From the NCBI GenBank assembly GCA_030762175.1, contig CM060831.1:34041001-34105000 (forward strand): a DNA stretch of 64,000 bases, read 5' to 3'. Positions within the stretch are counted from its first letter, which is position 1, and the number at the start of each line of letters is the position of its first letter. The notes beneath the pieces were generated by a model. The model was not told the DNA's origin, ran no database searches, and was given only the letters and a program-made list of their open reading frames with translations. Below are positions 10,937 to 22,339 of the stretch, piece by piece. A program made the position numbers and the translations under genes. The stretch is from Metallyticus violacea. Taxonomy: Eukaryota > Arthropoda > Insecta > Mantodea > Metallyticidae.

Positions 10937-13181
10937 TTTTAATGCAAATACTTTAATTTCATTTGATGCAATTCTAAGAGGAAATAACATGAACCGCTTC
11001 CCCAAAAGAAACAAGATTGGAAAATTTTCCCTGTTATTATATTTGTTTTGTATTGTTTTGAACGTGATGTAAAAGTATGTGTGAAATCAATGCGGATATT
11101 CAATCGATGTGCGGATTTTCAGTCATTTGAGTTACAAAAGTGACATGAATTGAAACAAAAATTAATTTGTACAGAATGAGCACAGAGCACAGTGTCATAC
11201 ATTTGTCAATAATGCTTGCTCATGTGTGGGAACAACATGCAGGAGGCAGGAAATGAACCAGTCACAACGCAGCTAACAATGCACTCTTTCCGACTCATGC
11301 AAAAGCACTGCGGTCACATTCCAACGTTTGCCTAATTAAACTCGTTCGCGAGCATGAGCAAAATGCAATCAAGAAATAATATGCAAGTGGTAATATGGTT
11401 CATTTCAGTTATGACAACGCGGAGGAATGGTTCAGACAGGTTATTTTCCGTCATTAAGTGTGTACTTCATATAGAGCCGCATGCTCACCGCAAACTACGC
11501 CAAGTGCTCTGTATAAAGCTTTTGTTGCCTTGCTGGCACTATTTCTACTTCCGCTTTGAGGGGAGAGGAACAGAGAGCTACGCTTTGCGGCGGTTTCAGA
11601 GTTACTGAGGACAACAGTTAGTTTGGTAGAGAGAGGCAGTAAACCTAATGCTATAGAAACGTCATATGCCATGAGGAGAGGGAGAAAATTCGAAATTACA
11701 TTTCCAAAGTTACAAAGCTATGTCAATAAATAATACCTGCTTTGTACAACTCAAATAGAGACGTACTTTTCAAGATGGGGTTTTATTTGCGATGCAGTTC
11801 CTTTGCCAAGCATCTAGTCTTTCACCCTTTAAACGAAATCCTTAAGGGTATGTATTTAATGTCTGACTCCCTACTATATACAAAATAGAAACATTCTCGT
11901 GAAAAATGGAAAAAAATATTTGAATTTCGCTTCAGAAATTGTCATCTCAATTAGTATTTAATACTAAATGTGATTTTTCACACAAACCACATCAAGTATG
12001 TGCCAATATCGTGCCCTATTTGGCCATGGCACTAATCTCTTTCCTGGAGGCCGTTACAATGCCTTTATTCCTAAGAGGCGACTCGAAGTTTTTGAATACT
12101 TAAAGGTATGTTCCATTTGCCGTTACTTCTACTTTAACATGAGCTTTACTATATGATGCAGCTCTTTCCTCATTGGCTCCAGCACAACATACACACCTGA
12201 TATTACGCAAAGCAGTTCCTAAAGGAATTACTGTTTAAACTTTAATAAGACCTAACTTTTGAGAAAAACCATATTAATGAATGCTGCAATTATCTTGAAA
12301 GAATTCAATAGTTATGAATGCATTATTATGAAGATTTAATTGTTATTAATTTGCGAAATTTTGCTCATGCAAAATGATGGATGCTATGAAGAAGGAAAGT
12401 CGTAAAAACGTGGTTACAAGTTTATTGTACTGAATGTTTTTAATGACTTTTATGAAAAGCACCTAGATTAGACAATTAAGTACGATACGTCATCTGCTTG
12501 TAGGACTAATATTGGCACCTAACCAATCGGAACCATGCACTGCGGAGGGACACATCCGTATCTATTTACATCGGGAAAGAAGTAACATTTAAAGAAAGGA
12601 CAAACACAATAGTTTATTGATTCCATATGTTGTCGAGAAGTGGCACATCACACCAATAGCAATGTAAAATCGAATAATTCGTGAAAAGACAGAGGGTACT
12701 GACTATGGAGTAAGTAAATGAGTAGGCTTTTAATTTCTATTTAAAGCATAATGTGAATTATTGAGAAGCATTTATGAAAACAACGTATAAGTGCTGGAAT
12801 ATTTAAAATGTTTGTTTTCAACAGTAATTATGAATACACATTCAAAAAGGCAATTAATCTAAAACTAACTAGAAAATGCAAAATAACTTCAAACAGTGTC
12901 ATAAAACGGTGATAATTAATGTATATACACTTCAAATGTGTAATGATTATAATGATGAGGTCGACATTTTTTTCTTCTTGGTTAGTTTGCCTTCCTCTGG
13001 TACCACGACACAGTAAGTGTAAGGGAACTTATAATTTAGCTGATAATCAAATGTAAAGGATACTTTTTGTTCTGAGGGCGTAACATTGAACGCGTGCTGA
13101 AATTGTGAGTCAGGGGACGAGCGGTTGACTACCACAGACCCACGCGGTCGTACCCCGTTACCTGAACAATAGGTTCACTCA
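10937..13181. other. unassigned stretch
   Basis: No confident gene or element. Open frames at 11354-11672 and the lysine-rich frame 12947-13135 (minus, 62 codons) have no motif I recognise. The latter lies just upstream of the mariner at 13182 and could be flanking host or element sequence. Confidence 0.45.
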
Positions 13182-14200
13182 TTGACTGCACAACGATTAG
13201 CAATCAAATTTCTTATTCATGAATGCGTGAAACCAGCGGAATTTTGCAGAGATTGGCAGCACATTTCGTGGATCAAACACTGTCAAGGCCTCGTGTGTTT
13301 GCTTGGCAGAAAGAGTTCAATGAAGGCCGTGGACTGGTTGAAAATGAGAGCCGTGATCGTCGTCCACGGACGAGCTTTATGGAGTTGAACAGTCGTGTCA
13401 TTCATGACCAGGAGACCGACGTTTGGCGGTTTCCGAAATTGCTTTTCATGTGGAATGCTTTGTGGAAGCTGTCAAGTCATCATCACAAAGGATCTAGGTC
13501 TCCGTAAAGTGGGATCCTTGGCTTTTGACTACAGAACAAGTAATTGGCAAGATTGCAGGTCTGTGAGAGGCTCTCAGCAAGATTTGCAGAAAAAGGCATG
13601 CATTTTTTAATCATATCTTCACCTGTGACGTAACTTGGACACACCACTATACAGTCAAATCAGAATAAGCCAGTATAGAGTGGCGAAGGAATGGTGCGCA
13701 GCTCAGTGAAAGGCAAGACACAGCTGTCCGCTGGGTACTTGCGACTGCGTTTTTTTTGACCGAAGTGGCGTCGTTTTGTACATTGATTTTGTACAAGCGT
13801 CGCACCCTCAAAGCGGTATATTACTGCACTTTTTGAGTGAGGTTAGACTTTCTTATCGCCATAAAAGACTTAGCCAACCAATACGAGAGAAATAATTTTC
13901 CTCCATGACAAAGCCCTGTCCCATGCTATAGCTCTCACTCACGAAAGATTGGAAGAAATGAGATGGACACTACTCGAGCACCCTCTTTATAGCCCTGATT
14001 TATCACCCTGATTTTAATTTCTTTGAACCTCTTAAGGTAGCGTCAGAAGGCAAACGATTCGAGGATGACGCCGACGTGGAAGGCTTCTGTTCAATTGATC
14101 GATGACAAATCACCCCTATCTTTTTACCATGAGGGCATCAAAAACTCCCAATATGTGGTATAAGTGCATTTCTAAATCAGGAAATTATGTTGAAAAGTGA
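13182..14200 (+). pseudogene. mariner transposase, near full-length relic
   Basis: Landmarks in order on the plus strand: AAHFVDQTLSRPRVFAWQKE followed by FNEGRG (first helix-turn-helix and linker); GSCQ and TKDLGLRKVG (second helix-turn-helix, near 13465-13510); FTCDVTWTHHYTVKSE near 13617-13660, holding the first catalytic Asp (usual motif DETWV/IHHY); LSHAIALTHERLEEM with a degraded HDNARPH before it; HPLYSPDLSP near 13980-14005; and KRFEDDADVE near 14050. It ends YKCISKSGNYVEK with a stop at 14198-14200, the normal mariner C-terminus. Length matches a full gene of about 345 codons, but several frameshifts and stops interrupt it. Terminal inverted repeats were not resolved. Confidence 0.88.
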
Positions 14201-15923
14201 TACCTATGTATTTGATTATTTTGTAACAGAAAAAAAAAAGGAAGTAAAAATAACAGTCTTGATTATACTTGATCCACCCTCGTAATAATTACAATAAGAA
14301 GATGAATTCTATTCGTGGTTCACTTATATTGACTGATAGTTATAGTCACATAAAGGAAAAGAAAAGACAAAACTGTCAAATGCAATTGTCACCCATTCAC
14401 TTGACACTCGAAGAGCAGGAACCTGAGGTAAGGCTGTTAAGACGTGTCCAAGGGCATACTTTTTAAAAGGCATGTTTATTGTAAATGATAAAACAATATT
14501 TTATTAATTAATTTTCTGTTTTTATACTAGTTGTTAAAAACAGGATTTTTGTTCGATAAAAGCATACTTATTTTAATGCTGAACTTTACTATTTAGCATA
14601 CTCAAAGCAGATATTGGAATTCTTAAGCACTTATCATCAATTAGATACATTCAAACATAGGCTATAAGCTATTGCCAAACAGATATGAGTAACAGATGTA
14701 AGGGTAGAGGTTGGTTTGCAGTTCATAACACATTGTATCCCCCATCTGTTGTACAGAAAAAATATCAACGTAACTTAAATCCTGTTTTAGTGCTTAGAAA
14801 TTCCGATGCCTATTCATCACTAGGTTTATTCTTAAATCTTAGAGCCGTTCTTAAGCATTATTTTTCTATTACGGTTATGCAGTTCCACTGAACTTTCAAC
14901 TTAAATTTGTGTTGCTCTCAAAATGTATTTTTTATCTTTGGAATAACTGTTTTATCGTTTTTAAATTTGTTTTATATAATCAATGAAAAATTAAAGTCAT
15001 ACATATTGAACTTCAAGGAGCATTTTAATTTGAATAAACAGAGAACATTTGATCATTCATTACTTTTACATATCGAACATGCAAGGAAGAATGACAAATA
15101 TATATAATTTATCCAGTCTCTTATTTTGATACTATTTTAAAATGTTTAAGCACTTGTATTAATCATCGCTTATTGCCAATAATTCAGGGGGGGGGAATGA
15201 GTATTACAGGATTTCAGTATATGGAAGAGATCAATTTATTACAACCATGACTGTAACTATAAGGCAAAGATACTAACGTGAAAAAATAAAGTTGTTGCAA
15301 TTCTTAATCCGAAGCAATATATCAACAAACCACACTGATTTTATGTAATTAATTATTGTAATTTTATAAAAGCAAGCTGAACATGACTTTGTTGAGATTT
15401 CAAGGGTGGTTTTTGCTGGCGCCCGGCTACAGAGCTGTCGGCAGTTCTCGAAAGGAAGAAGCCGACGCTATTTCTCTCATCTGAGAGAACAAGACAATGA
15501 GAGAGTCAAATAAACGCTAGGCAGCGAGGAGCAAACTTGCTTATAAATTCTCGTTGCGAGTCCTACCAACTGTTGCGAGCTAAACTGAGTCCTAACTTCT
15601 CGGTTACACAGCACAGCCAAAATCTCTGCAGATTGTGCGATCCGTTGGCAATGCACGTTTTGCTCGTATTTTCCTGAAGTACGCTTTAGACGCAACTGTA
15701 GCTTTAAAGTTATTTAATTTTTATAGGATTTTAGGTTTAATGTTTTATTCATCTTTCTTAAATCTTTAAAATAAAAGTTTTTTTTCACATCGTCAGCTAT
15801 ATAATTTTTTCGGGTTTGCATATCTATGACAATTTGAACCTACGAAAATAGTTTGAAAACAATATATCCACATATACATATCTAGATACATACAAATAAG
15901 GAAATTAGAAAACAGTCTGAAGA
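14201..15923. other. unassigned stretch
   Basis: No gene is recognised. Open frames 14269-14466, 14685-14891, 14907-15107 and 15477-15695 lack motifs. The segment 15410-15690 is richer in G+C than its surroundings and may be an old repeat. Confidence 0.5.

Positions 15924-15960
<37 letters not shown>
15924..15960. repeat. (TA)n microsatellite
   Basis: An uninterrupted alternating TA/AT tract to the left of the large palindrome. A shorter TA tract (16255-16268) lies directly at its right end. Confidence 0.95.
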
Positions 15961-15961
<1 letters not shown>

Positions 15962-16000
15962 TATTAATAGAGTAATCAAAACTTCTAAAAAGCATAAAAA

Positions 16001-16254
16001 CTCATAAAAACACTCAGAGTGCAATATAAAAAGGTTCACATAAAACTTCACACTAAAAACCGTAAAATTGAACACTAAAATCACACTATATTTCGAGCTT
16101 GGCTCTTGGTCACGTGATGAAAATGAACTCATTTTCATCACGTGACCAAGAGCCAAGCTCGAAATATAGTGTGATTTTAGTGTTCAATTTTACGGTTTTT
16201 AGTGTGAAGTTTTATGTGAACCTTTTTATATTGCACTCTGAGTGTTTTTATGAG
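16001..16254. repeat. perfect 254-bp palindrome (126-bp arms, 2-bp spacer)
   Basis: The left arm 16001-16126 and right arm 16129-16254 are exact reverse complements as far as I can check base by base. The two-base centre is AC at 16127-16128. The arms begin ctcataaaaacactcagagt and end next to the centre as gatgaaaatga. There is no coding capacity. A TA tract abuts the right arm and another lies 40 bp left of the left arm. Such a structure can form a long hairpin or cruciform. It could be a recent fold-back element, a template-switch duplication or an assembly artefact from a folded read. Confidence 0.95.
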
Positions 16255-16274
16255 TATATATATATATAAGGATC

Positions 16275-16490
16275 GTTAAAAAGCTGTGAAGTACACGTAA
16301 AAACAGAAACAACAATTATAGGCATTCCATTCTCACGATATTTTGGATAACAAAGTATCCTTCTGTGCAGGTCACCTCTTGAATACCTGGCAGGAACACC
16401 GTGAAGAAGGATAATAATTAGTTATCAGAAATTTGGTTGTGTTCTATTTTCATTGTTCCTGTTTTTACGAGTACTTCACCACTTTTTAAC
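16275..16490. mobile_element. MITE-like element with 39-bp inverted repeats
   Basis: The left arm 16275-16313 (gttaaaaagctgtgaagtac onward) pairs with the reverse complement of 16452-16490 (gttaaaaagtggtgaagtac onward) at 34 of 39 positions. The interior of about 140 bp is non-coding. TA-rich sequence flanks it on both sides (16255-16268 and 16498-16509), fitting insertion at TA sites as for Tc1/mariner-type MITEs. A clean target duplication cannot be told apart within the TA repeats. Confidence 0.7.
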
Positions 16491-16999
16491 AAACTGATAT
16501 ATATATATCAGTTGAGGAGAGAGAGGGAGAGGGATAAATAAAAAAAAATAATGCCATTTTAGACATTAAAAACGCATTTAAACAAAATAAAATTCAGTGC
16601 GTTTTCATAGCCTTGTAATTCAAATTCGGAATGATTACAAGGCAAATTGAAATGCAAGAGAGAGCACAGCTGACAAAATTTTTTGTTCTCTTCACTTTCT
16701 TCCTTAAGCGCTTCGTTTCGAAACCATTTAACATTTTTGTTTTCTACAAATCGTAATTTTTAACCGGAGTACGATGTTGCAACAATGCCTGAATGGTGTG
16801 GTTAGACATTTGCTACCTGACCTTTACGCACTCGAAGTCAGTTGTTATAAGAGGGTGCGCAGGCTGTGTAGATTGAGTACTGTAGTTCGACACCTGTAGT
16901 TGGTCGTTCAGTTACACCTTGCGTCTTTGCAATCACATACACATGCAATCACGGCAACATTCATGAATGTTTCAAAAATTGATTTTTCTTTTAATACGG

Positions 17000-17186
17000 T
17001 TTAACGCCCGTTTTTATTACTGAGGCACCACAGGCGGTGGACACCGATTGTAACATGAGATGAAATGATACATTGAGAAAGGATTTTTTTTTTGGAAAGA
17101 AACGTTCCAGGCCTAAGTTCAAGTACCTCCCCGACATTTACCATTTATGAGGACTGAGGAAAACCAGGAAAAAACCTCAATCAGGG
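17000..17186 (-). mobile_element. SINE-B, 5' truncated
   Basis: The reverse complement shows the SINE-B body from cctggttttcctcagtcctc through aggcctggaacg and atcatttcatctcatg to ccaccgcctgtggtgcctca and gggcgttaaacc. The tRNA-like head is missing. Confidence 0.88.
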
Positions 17187-17298
17187 AAATATTTCGCATT
17201 ATTTCATTTTATAGAATGTTTACATATTATACGCCTGTTTTATTTTCCTTTACTGACAATTTAAATAAAATATATTGTACGTATTTGGTATTTTTAAG

Positions 17299-17531
17299 TG
17301 TTTAATGCCCATTTTTAATACCGTGGCATAACAAGGGATGGGCACTAATGTTATGCGAGATGAAATGATAAATTGGGAAACGATTTTCTTAAGGAATGAA
17401 GCGTTTCAGGTCTAAATTTAGAGTACCACAGCGGCACTTGACTTTTATGAGGACAGAGGGGGAAAAAAACTCAATCAAAAGAGACGGTCCTGGCGGAATT
17501 GAAGCCCAGACGTCAAACTCACGAGTTTGCT
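17299..17531 (-). mobile_element. SINE-B, diverged
   Basis: The reverse complement carries a degraded head (aactcgtgagtttg with a B-box remnant, then caggaccgtctc), followed by the SINE-B body and a gggcattaaacac 3' end. It is more diverged than the neighbouring copy at 17000-17186 and in the same orientation. The two are separate insertions or a local duplication. Confidence 0.82.
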
Positions 17532-18391
17532 ATTTGCTGTTCACGTTAAGTACATAGAGGTTTAAGTATAAAGCATTTTTTTTCATTCAAAAATTTAAAA
17601 ATGTGTGTTTCCATGCAATCGTCGCCACATTCCGACATTCTGTGCGCAACAAAACGGTACTGTGAGCAGCGGTCACATTTCCCCTCTACTGCCAACTTTT
17701 TATCCTTAATATTCACCTGCACAATAACGACATTTCATTAGACACAAGAGGAAAGTGCGTTGCCAAACGTTTCATTTTGTCAAAACGTTTTTCGAACAAT
17801 TTATGATACATCGAAGTAACCTTTTAGTTGCCCTCATCGAGATCTCTTTTTGGTTCACAGGATGACATGCATTCCCCTTCCACCGGCATATATCCATGAA
17901 ATTGCATGAAAATTGGGTAAGGCATGTTGGACAGGTTAAAAGAGGCATTGAAGTAAAACAGTCGTCCATACATCGGCACACATTCACTCTTTTACCTGGA
18001 CTTTTGCCCTAGCTACTCTTCTTGTTACCGAAACTAAATTCTAGCTGATTAAAAAAAAAAAATGTTCGTCGAATATGAAAGTAATCGCGATGTCAATGAC
18101 TATTTTGCACTTTGGTAAAACCAGTTTATTCAATAGTACGAGAAATTATATCCTAGACCAAAAATATAACCTTCGAAGGAATAGACATTAATGAATAAAA
18201 CTGATGTTAACAGTGTTAGACTCGCATTTATCAAACTTCAGCACAAACATTTTTTTACTGACTGTTAATACTTCAGTATATTCAGCTGTGGAGTTCAGCG
18301 AAATTGTTAAGAAGAATAAAATAACAAAATTGGTGAAATCTGATGAAATTGGTCCTAGATATCGTGAAATTATTCGATTATGTTCATAATA
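17532..18391. other. unassigned stretch
   Basis: No recognisable gene or element. The open frames at 17772-17987 and 18188-18397 are motif-free. Confidence 0.5.
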
Positions 18392-18735
18392 ATGCAAGAA
18401 GCGGTCTTCGTTCGTCGTCGGAAAAGAACCGCCGTCCTATCAGGAAATTCTTGAGTGGACCGAACACTCTGGCAGGTCTGCACTATACGGTGCATGTTCC
18501 ATGACCTGGTTTGTCATGGAGAAGAACCTTGGCGCTTTTTCCTGATGATAGCTTGCAGAATGAGAATGTGCCACAATACTGTCATTAATGGTATCACCTT
18601 GTGGCATGAAATACAGCAGGAGAGATACTCGGCGATTCCAGAAGACCGTGAGCACCAACTTCCTGATTGATGGCGTTCGGCGGAATTTTTTCGCGAGAGG
18701 TGAAGCTGGATGTTTCCACACCTGCTAAGGTATCT
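18392..18735 (-). pseudogene. mariner transposase, C-terminal relic
   Basis: The minus strand encodes WKHPASPLAKKFRRT (matching W.HP.SP..KKFR before the second half of the catalytic core), VLTVFWNRRVSLLLYFMPQG with TIN following (matching TVFWD..GV.L.DFLP.G.TIN), then HAPYSADLP (HPPYSPDLAP). In a shifted frame it gives GPLKNFLIGRRFFSDDE (GPLK..L.GKRF..DEE). The helix holding the third catalytic position is partly deleted. The N-terminal half is absent and several frame changes occur. Confidence 0.85.
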
Positions 18736-19385
18736 TTCAACTTCCTCGGAGTAACGCTACAAATGTATGTGACGTCATCATTCTCTTTCCCTTGTTCAGG
18801 TCATCCAAAAACGTTAGCTCCTATCGACATGAAATCTTACGTTACCTCCAAGGAATTATGAACTATATTAAAGTTCTGGCATAAGAAATGCCAAATGACC
18901 TTCAACTGCATTTGCCGATCCGCTTTCATCATTGTATGCACGCGGGCAATGTTTTCCGGTGTGATGAGTGTGGCCACCCCTACACCTCATTGTCATTGAG
19001 GTCTTTTCGACCATTATTGAATTACAACATCACTAGCGCACACTTCTTAAAGCGAGACACTTGTCGCCAACGTCAGCTACATTTCTCTGCGGATCTCATG
19101 GGCGTTCCAAAGAAAAGAATAACTCTCCTCTGCTCATACTACGTGAAAGTAGTGAGCCTCCAGCCATCGTTGCCAACTAACAGCGGATCCGTGCCGCAGA
19201 GAGTTAATGCTGGGTCGTCCCAAAAGCAACCTGTTGCTCTGCATATAGATCTGGGTTTCTCAATCACTAATATTTTGGGCGAAAAAATAGGGGCAAAGAC
19301 TTTTCGATATGCCTTCGTATATGATTGGGCCCATGGTATCTGCCCAATGACCGTCCTGAAATGGACAAGCTGGTTATTAAACAGC

Positions 19386-19386
<1 letters not shown>
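18736..19386. other. unassigned stretch with long spurious frame
   Basis: A plus-strand open frame from 18888 to 19592 spans 234 codons, but its middle is a lysine run encoded by a 48-base A tract, and part of its 3' end lies antisense to a tRNA-like SINE head. I do not accept it as a gene. The sequence before the A tract is unfamiliar and could be a SINE or processed RNA copy. Confidence 0.4.

Positions 19387-19434
<48 letters not shown>
19387..19434 (+). repeat. 48-base poly(A) tract
   Basis: An uninterrupted run of A. It could be the tail of a retroposed sequence ending at 19386 on the plus strand, or the T-rich 3' side of a minus-strand SINE whose head lies at about 19505-19575. Confidence 0.95.
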
Positions 19435-19435
<1 letters not shown>

Positions 19436-19499
19436 ACTTCTTACATTAGACTTTGGATATGACAAGCATCCTTCTTATTCAAAGAAAATGTTCTTGCAT

Positions 19500-19577
19500 T
19501 TAGCCGGAAATCAAACCCAGAAGCCTAAGCAAAGAGACCGGTGCTTACTCACTGCGCTAAAAGACCAACCCTTTCTT
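19500..19577 (-). mobile_element. tRNA-like SINE head (unclassified)
   Basis: The reverse complement reads ttttagcgcagtgagtaagc (A-box-like) and tctgggtttgatttccggct (B-box-like), spaced as in a tRNA. It differs from SINE-A and SINE-B. About 60 bp downstream on the minus strand is the homopolymer at 19387-19434. No second copy is present, so family status is uncertain. Confidence 0.45.
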
Positions 19578-19599
19578 CCAATCAGGCCATAACTTCCAA

Positions 19600-20684
19600 A
19601 AATGCAGAAATTAATTCCTCATCTATAGTTGAAATCAAAGGATATTTTTCCAGAATCATATTTGGATAATGCGGTGTAGCTCTCATGCTTTCCCCCAGTG
19701 TTCTTGAATATTGGGAACGGTGCAATATCAGACGTCACAATCTAGTTTTGGATGTTGCACAGTCGATTATTTGAAGACTTATGGAAGACCGATGTTGCTG
19801 TATCACCGCTGCAGTGTCGGTACGTGAGTTTTAAACTGGAGCCTCCCCCCACCTCAATTCTGAAGCCCCTCCTCACTTTTGTTGGAAGTGTTTTCCCTTT
19901 AAGCACCAGATTCGCGGTATTCGTTTAATTTCCAAATCACAGTCGTAAAACCAATTTTTTAAAATACATGTCCGCTTTTTTCCCTAACATAAATGACCGA
20001 TAGGCGGGTGCCGGTTTGTTGAACATATGCTCACTGCGTTACTCGATTATATCGCTAGATGAAAGTAGAGGACGCAGCGGTTGCTATGGTCGGCAAAGTC
20101 CCATGAGGCCTGCCGTTCCAAGATGAGCGAGATTCATAAACTGGCATCAATAAATAAGAATGCGCTACAAGAAATAGAGCATCCCTTTGTGTATTGTCGC
20201 TTGTGCTTCCGTTGATCTTTGTGGGTGCAGAATTCTTTTTCTCAAGAAAGAAGATACACAGGACTCGTTTGTAAACTATTCTTGTTCCTTTTTATATACA
20301 TGCTATCTGATCACAACAACGGCAAATGAAGGAGTAAATGCCTTAAATTGTCTTCCAAAGTTTCATAACGTTGCTATACAACTTGCGAGGCATTAATGAG
20401 GGCTTAAAATTCTATGTGTTCCATTTATAGCTGGATCATAGATCGTGTATATGGGCAGTTCTCTTGCACTGCAGTGACCTCGATATTATCCCATCAGCGC
20501 ACTAGAGGTGTATGACCCCGCTCAAGGCTATGTTTATCAGCTGTGTTATACTGTGTCAGTTGCTGCCTTCTGTTCGAGCTGTAAAGGCCAGAGTTTGTTC
20601 ATTGTGCATCTCAAAAGTGAAAGTATATTCAGGACATCTATGTTGTGTGTGAATTACATTAGTGAATTACATTAGTGAAATGAA
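19600..20684. other. unassigned stretch
   Basis: No gene recognised. The segment 20045-20140 shares about 20 bases with the possible SINE at 8612. A short tandem duplication (tgaattacattag twice) lies at about 20650-20675. Confidence 0.45.
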
Positions 20685-20985
20685 ATGCTTACTGAAAAAT
20701 TAACGTTTGAACAAAGAATTCTTATGTACGATACAAACGTAGAAGTCGAATCATGTAGACAGGTGTGTGGCAATTTCAGGAGAAACTTCCTAATATTCTA
20801 GTTCCAGGTAGAGAAACTTTAAAATGTCTGGTTAATTATGTTTAGAACAGCGGGATCGCTAAACGCCAAATCTAAGAAGCGAAAAAGAAATGTTCTAACG
20901 GAGGAAAAAATTGACGAAATTTGTGCATCATTCGAATGTTCTCCAAAAAGTCTCTAAAACGTGTTGCACAGCACGTGGGTTAGGA
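20685..20985 (+). pseudogene. Tc1/mariner-like transposase N-terminus (DUF4817-type helix-turn-helix)
   Basis: An ATG opens a frame reading EKLTFEQRILMYDTNVEVES and CRQVCGNFRRNF, matching the DUF4817 helix-turn-helix found at the start of many arthropod IS630-like transposases. After two stops it resumes with FRTAGSLNAKSKKRKRNVLT, then EEKIDEICASFECSPKK (the linker and second DNA-binding module). The sequence is lost at about 20985; no catalytic domain follows. Related pieces lie at 25024, 55513 and 56545. Confidence 0.8.
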
Positions 20986-21063
20986 AATGTCATCCGAAGA
21001 TGCTAGGAATATCTGAATGCACATGGACACCACTTTCAACATAACTTATAGCAAGGTTAGTAG

Positions 21064-21270
21064 TTGTTATAGTGCTTGTTACTATAGCTCATAAGTAGGT
21101 ATCGCGAGGGTTTTTAGAACGGAATCCTTCCCCCATGTAACAGATAGTGCGTGGAGCACGCATAAGCGCGATCCGCGGCCCGGTAATATAAGGAACGCTT
21201 GTATTAGTCCTGTGTCCACATGTCGTATCAACAACAATAAAGAGTTTTAATAAAACTATTACTCAACATA
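21064..21270 (+). repeat. LTR-like segment (weak)
   Basis: The segment starts TGTT and ends AACA, contains a TATA-like ggtaatataagg near 21180-21191 and an AATAAA at about 21235-21242, in the order expected of a long terminal repeat. No target duplication, primer-binding site or gag/pol remnant is visible, so this could be chance. Confidence 0.22.
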
Positions 21271-21279
21271 AAGAGTAAA

Positions 21280-22330
21280 GACGCCACATGACTTCATTTT
21301 GTACAATGGACAACCCTAGGCTGAAAAGTCGACAAAGTGTTATGCTGTTCTTCTACTGGAAGTATATTGTGGGTAGTAATTTCATGGTGAGCGAGCCCAT
21401 TTTCAGTGCAACGCAAGCTGCATCCATTCTCCGCTCTTGCATACTAAACACTGCAGCCCATGAATATTGTTCCCTTAGGTTCATTCCACAAACAATGTTG
21501 TAAACTACCCAAATTCCCATTACTTTCGACCCGGGCGAATGTACAAAGTGTACTTTTCGTTCCATGTAATGAATGCAAGTGGACTTAATGAGATATGCAG
21601 GTGCCGCAAATTTTGCTGGATGAAGTATTCGCCTCTTTGCCAGCTATGAATACAAAAATCACAGCTGCTCGCTTTAAACTATCTAGCGCGTATTGTCAGT
21701 TTCTCAGCAGGAACAAGTTGCACTCTCGAGCAACTAATGTGCAATACTTTTAAGAGAGGGGATAAACTACTAAGCGGTAGAAATTTGGAGGGGATAACAC
21801 GTTATATTTTAAAGTGTTTATGTTTTCTTTCATATCAGTGGTTAAAATTAAGCACATGCGCAGAGCAAAGACACTCAAATGTTGGCACAAATATTATCAT
21901 TCTCGTTTACGTTTTTTTTTTTTTTTTTTTTTTTTTCCCCAGTTTGTATTTAAACCGGTTGTTACGATGATTACATGTTGGTTAACCTGTCTTGTTTTAT
22001 TTTTATGTTGGATAACCTACCGGATAACCTACAAAAGAGATTATCAATATTTTTTTTTCTCTCTTCACTACAGGTTTTATTATAGGATGTAAAAGATTAA
22101 AAAGTAAACAAACTGCGAACGGCGCATATGCAAGAAGTTTCCGCACCTGCTCTGCTGGGAAACAAATGAGCTAGCCAATCGTGGTTTTTTATTCTCCTTT
22201 TGCTGACACGCCGTTGACCACCTGCTTAAGAGATTTATTTCAAAATTTCTTCTTGATTGTGACATTTCGGGCTAAAATTACTTTTCAATTAAGAGAGTGA
22301 TAATAAACATCTACGGAAAATAAATTGAGA
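21280..22330. other. unassigned stretch with a poly(T) tract
   Basis: No gene recognised. A T run occupies 21912-21936. Open frames at 21288-21565 and 21737-22092 lack motifs, and the latter two are driven by the T run. Confidence 0.5.
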
Positions 22331-22339
22331 TATTAGATT

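Noticed and set aside
12947..13135. 62-codon minus frame ending in a lysine-rich tail, considered as a host exon
   Set aside because: No recognisable domain or convincing splice sites, and it sits against the 5' side of a mariner; left as unassigned.
18888..19592. 234-codon open frame, the longest in the window
   Set aside because: Its centre is lysine codons from a 48-base A tract, its 3' end lies antisense to a tRNA-like SINE head, and the rest shows no domain.
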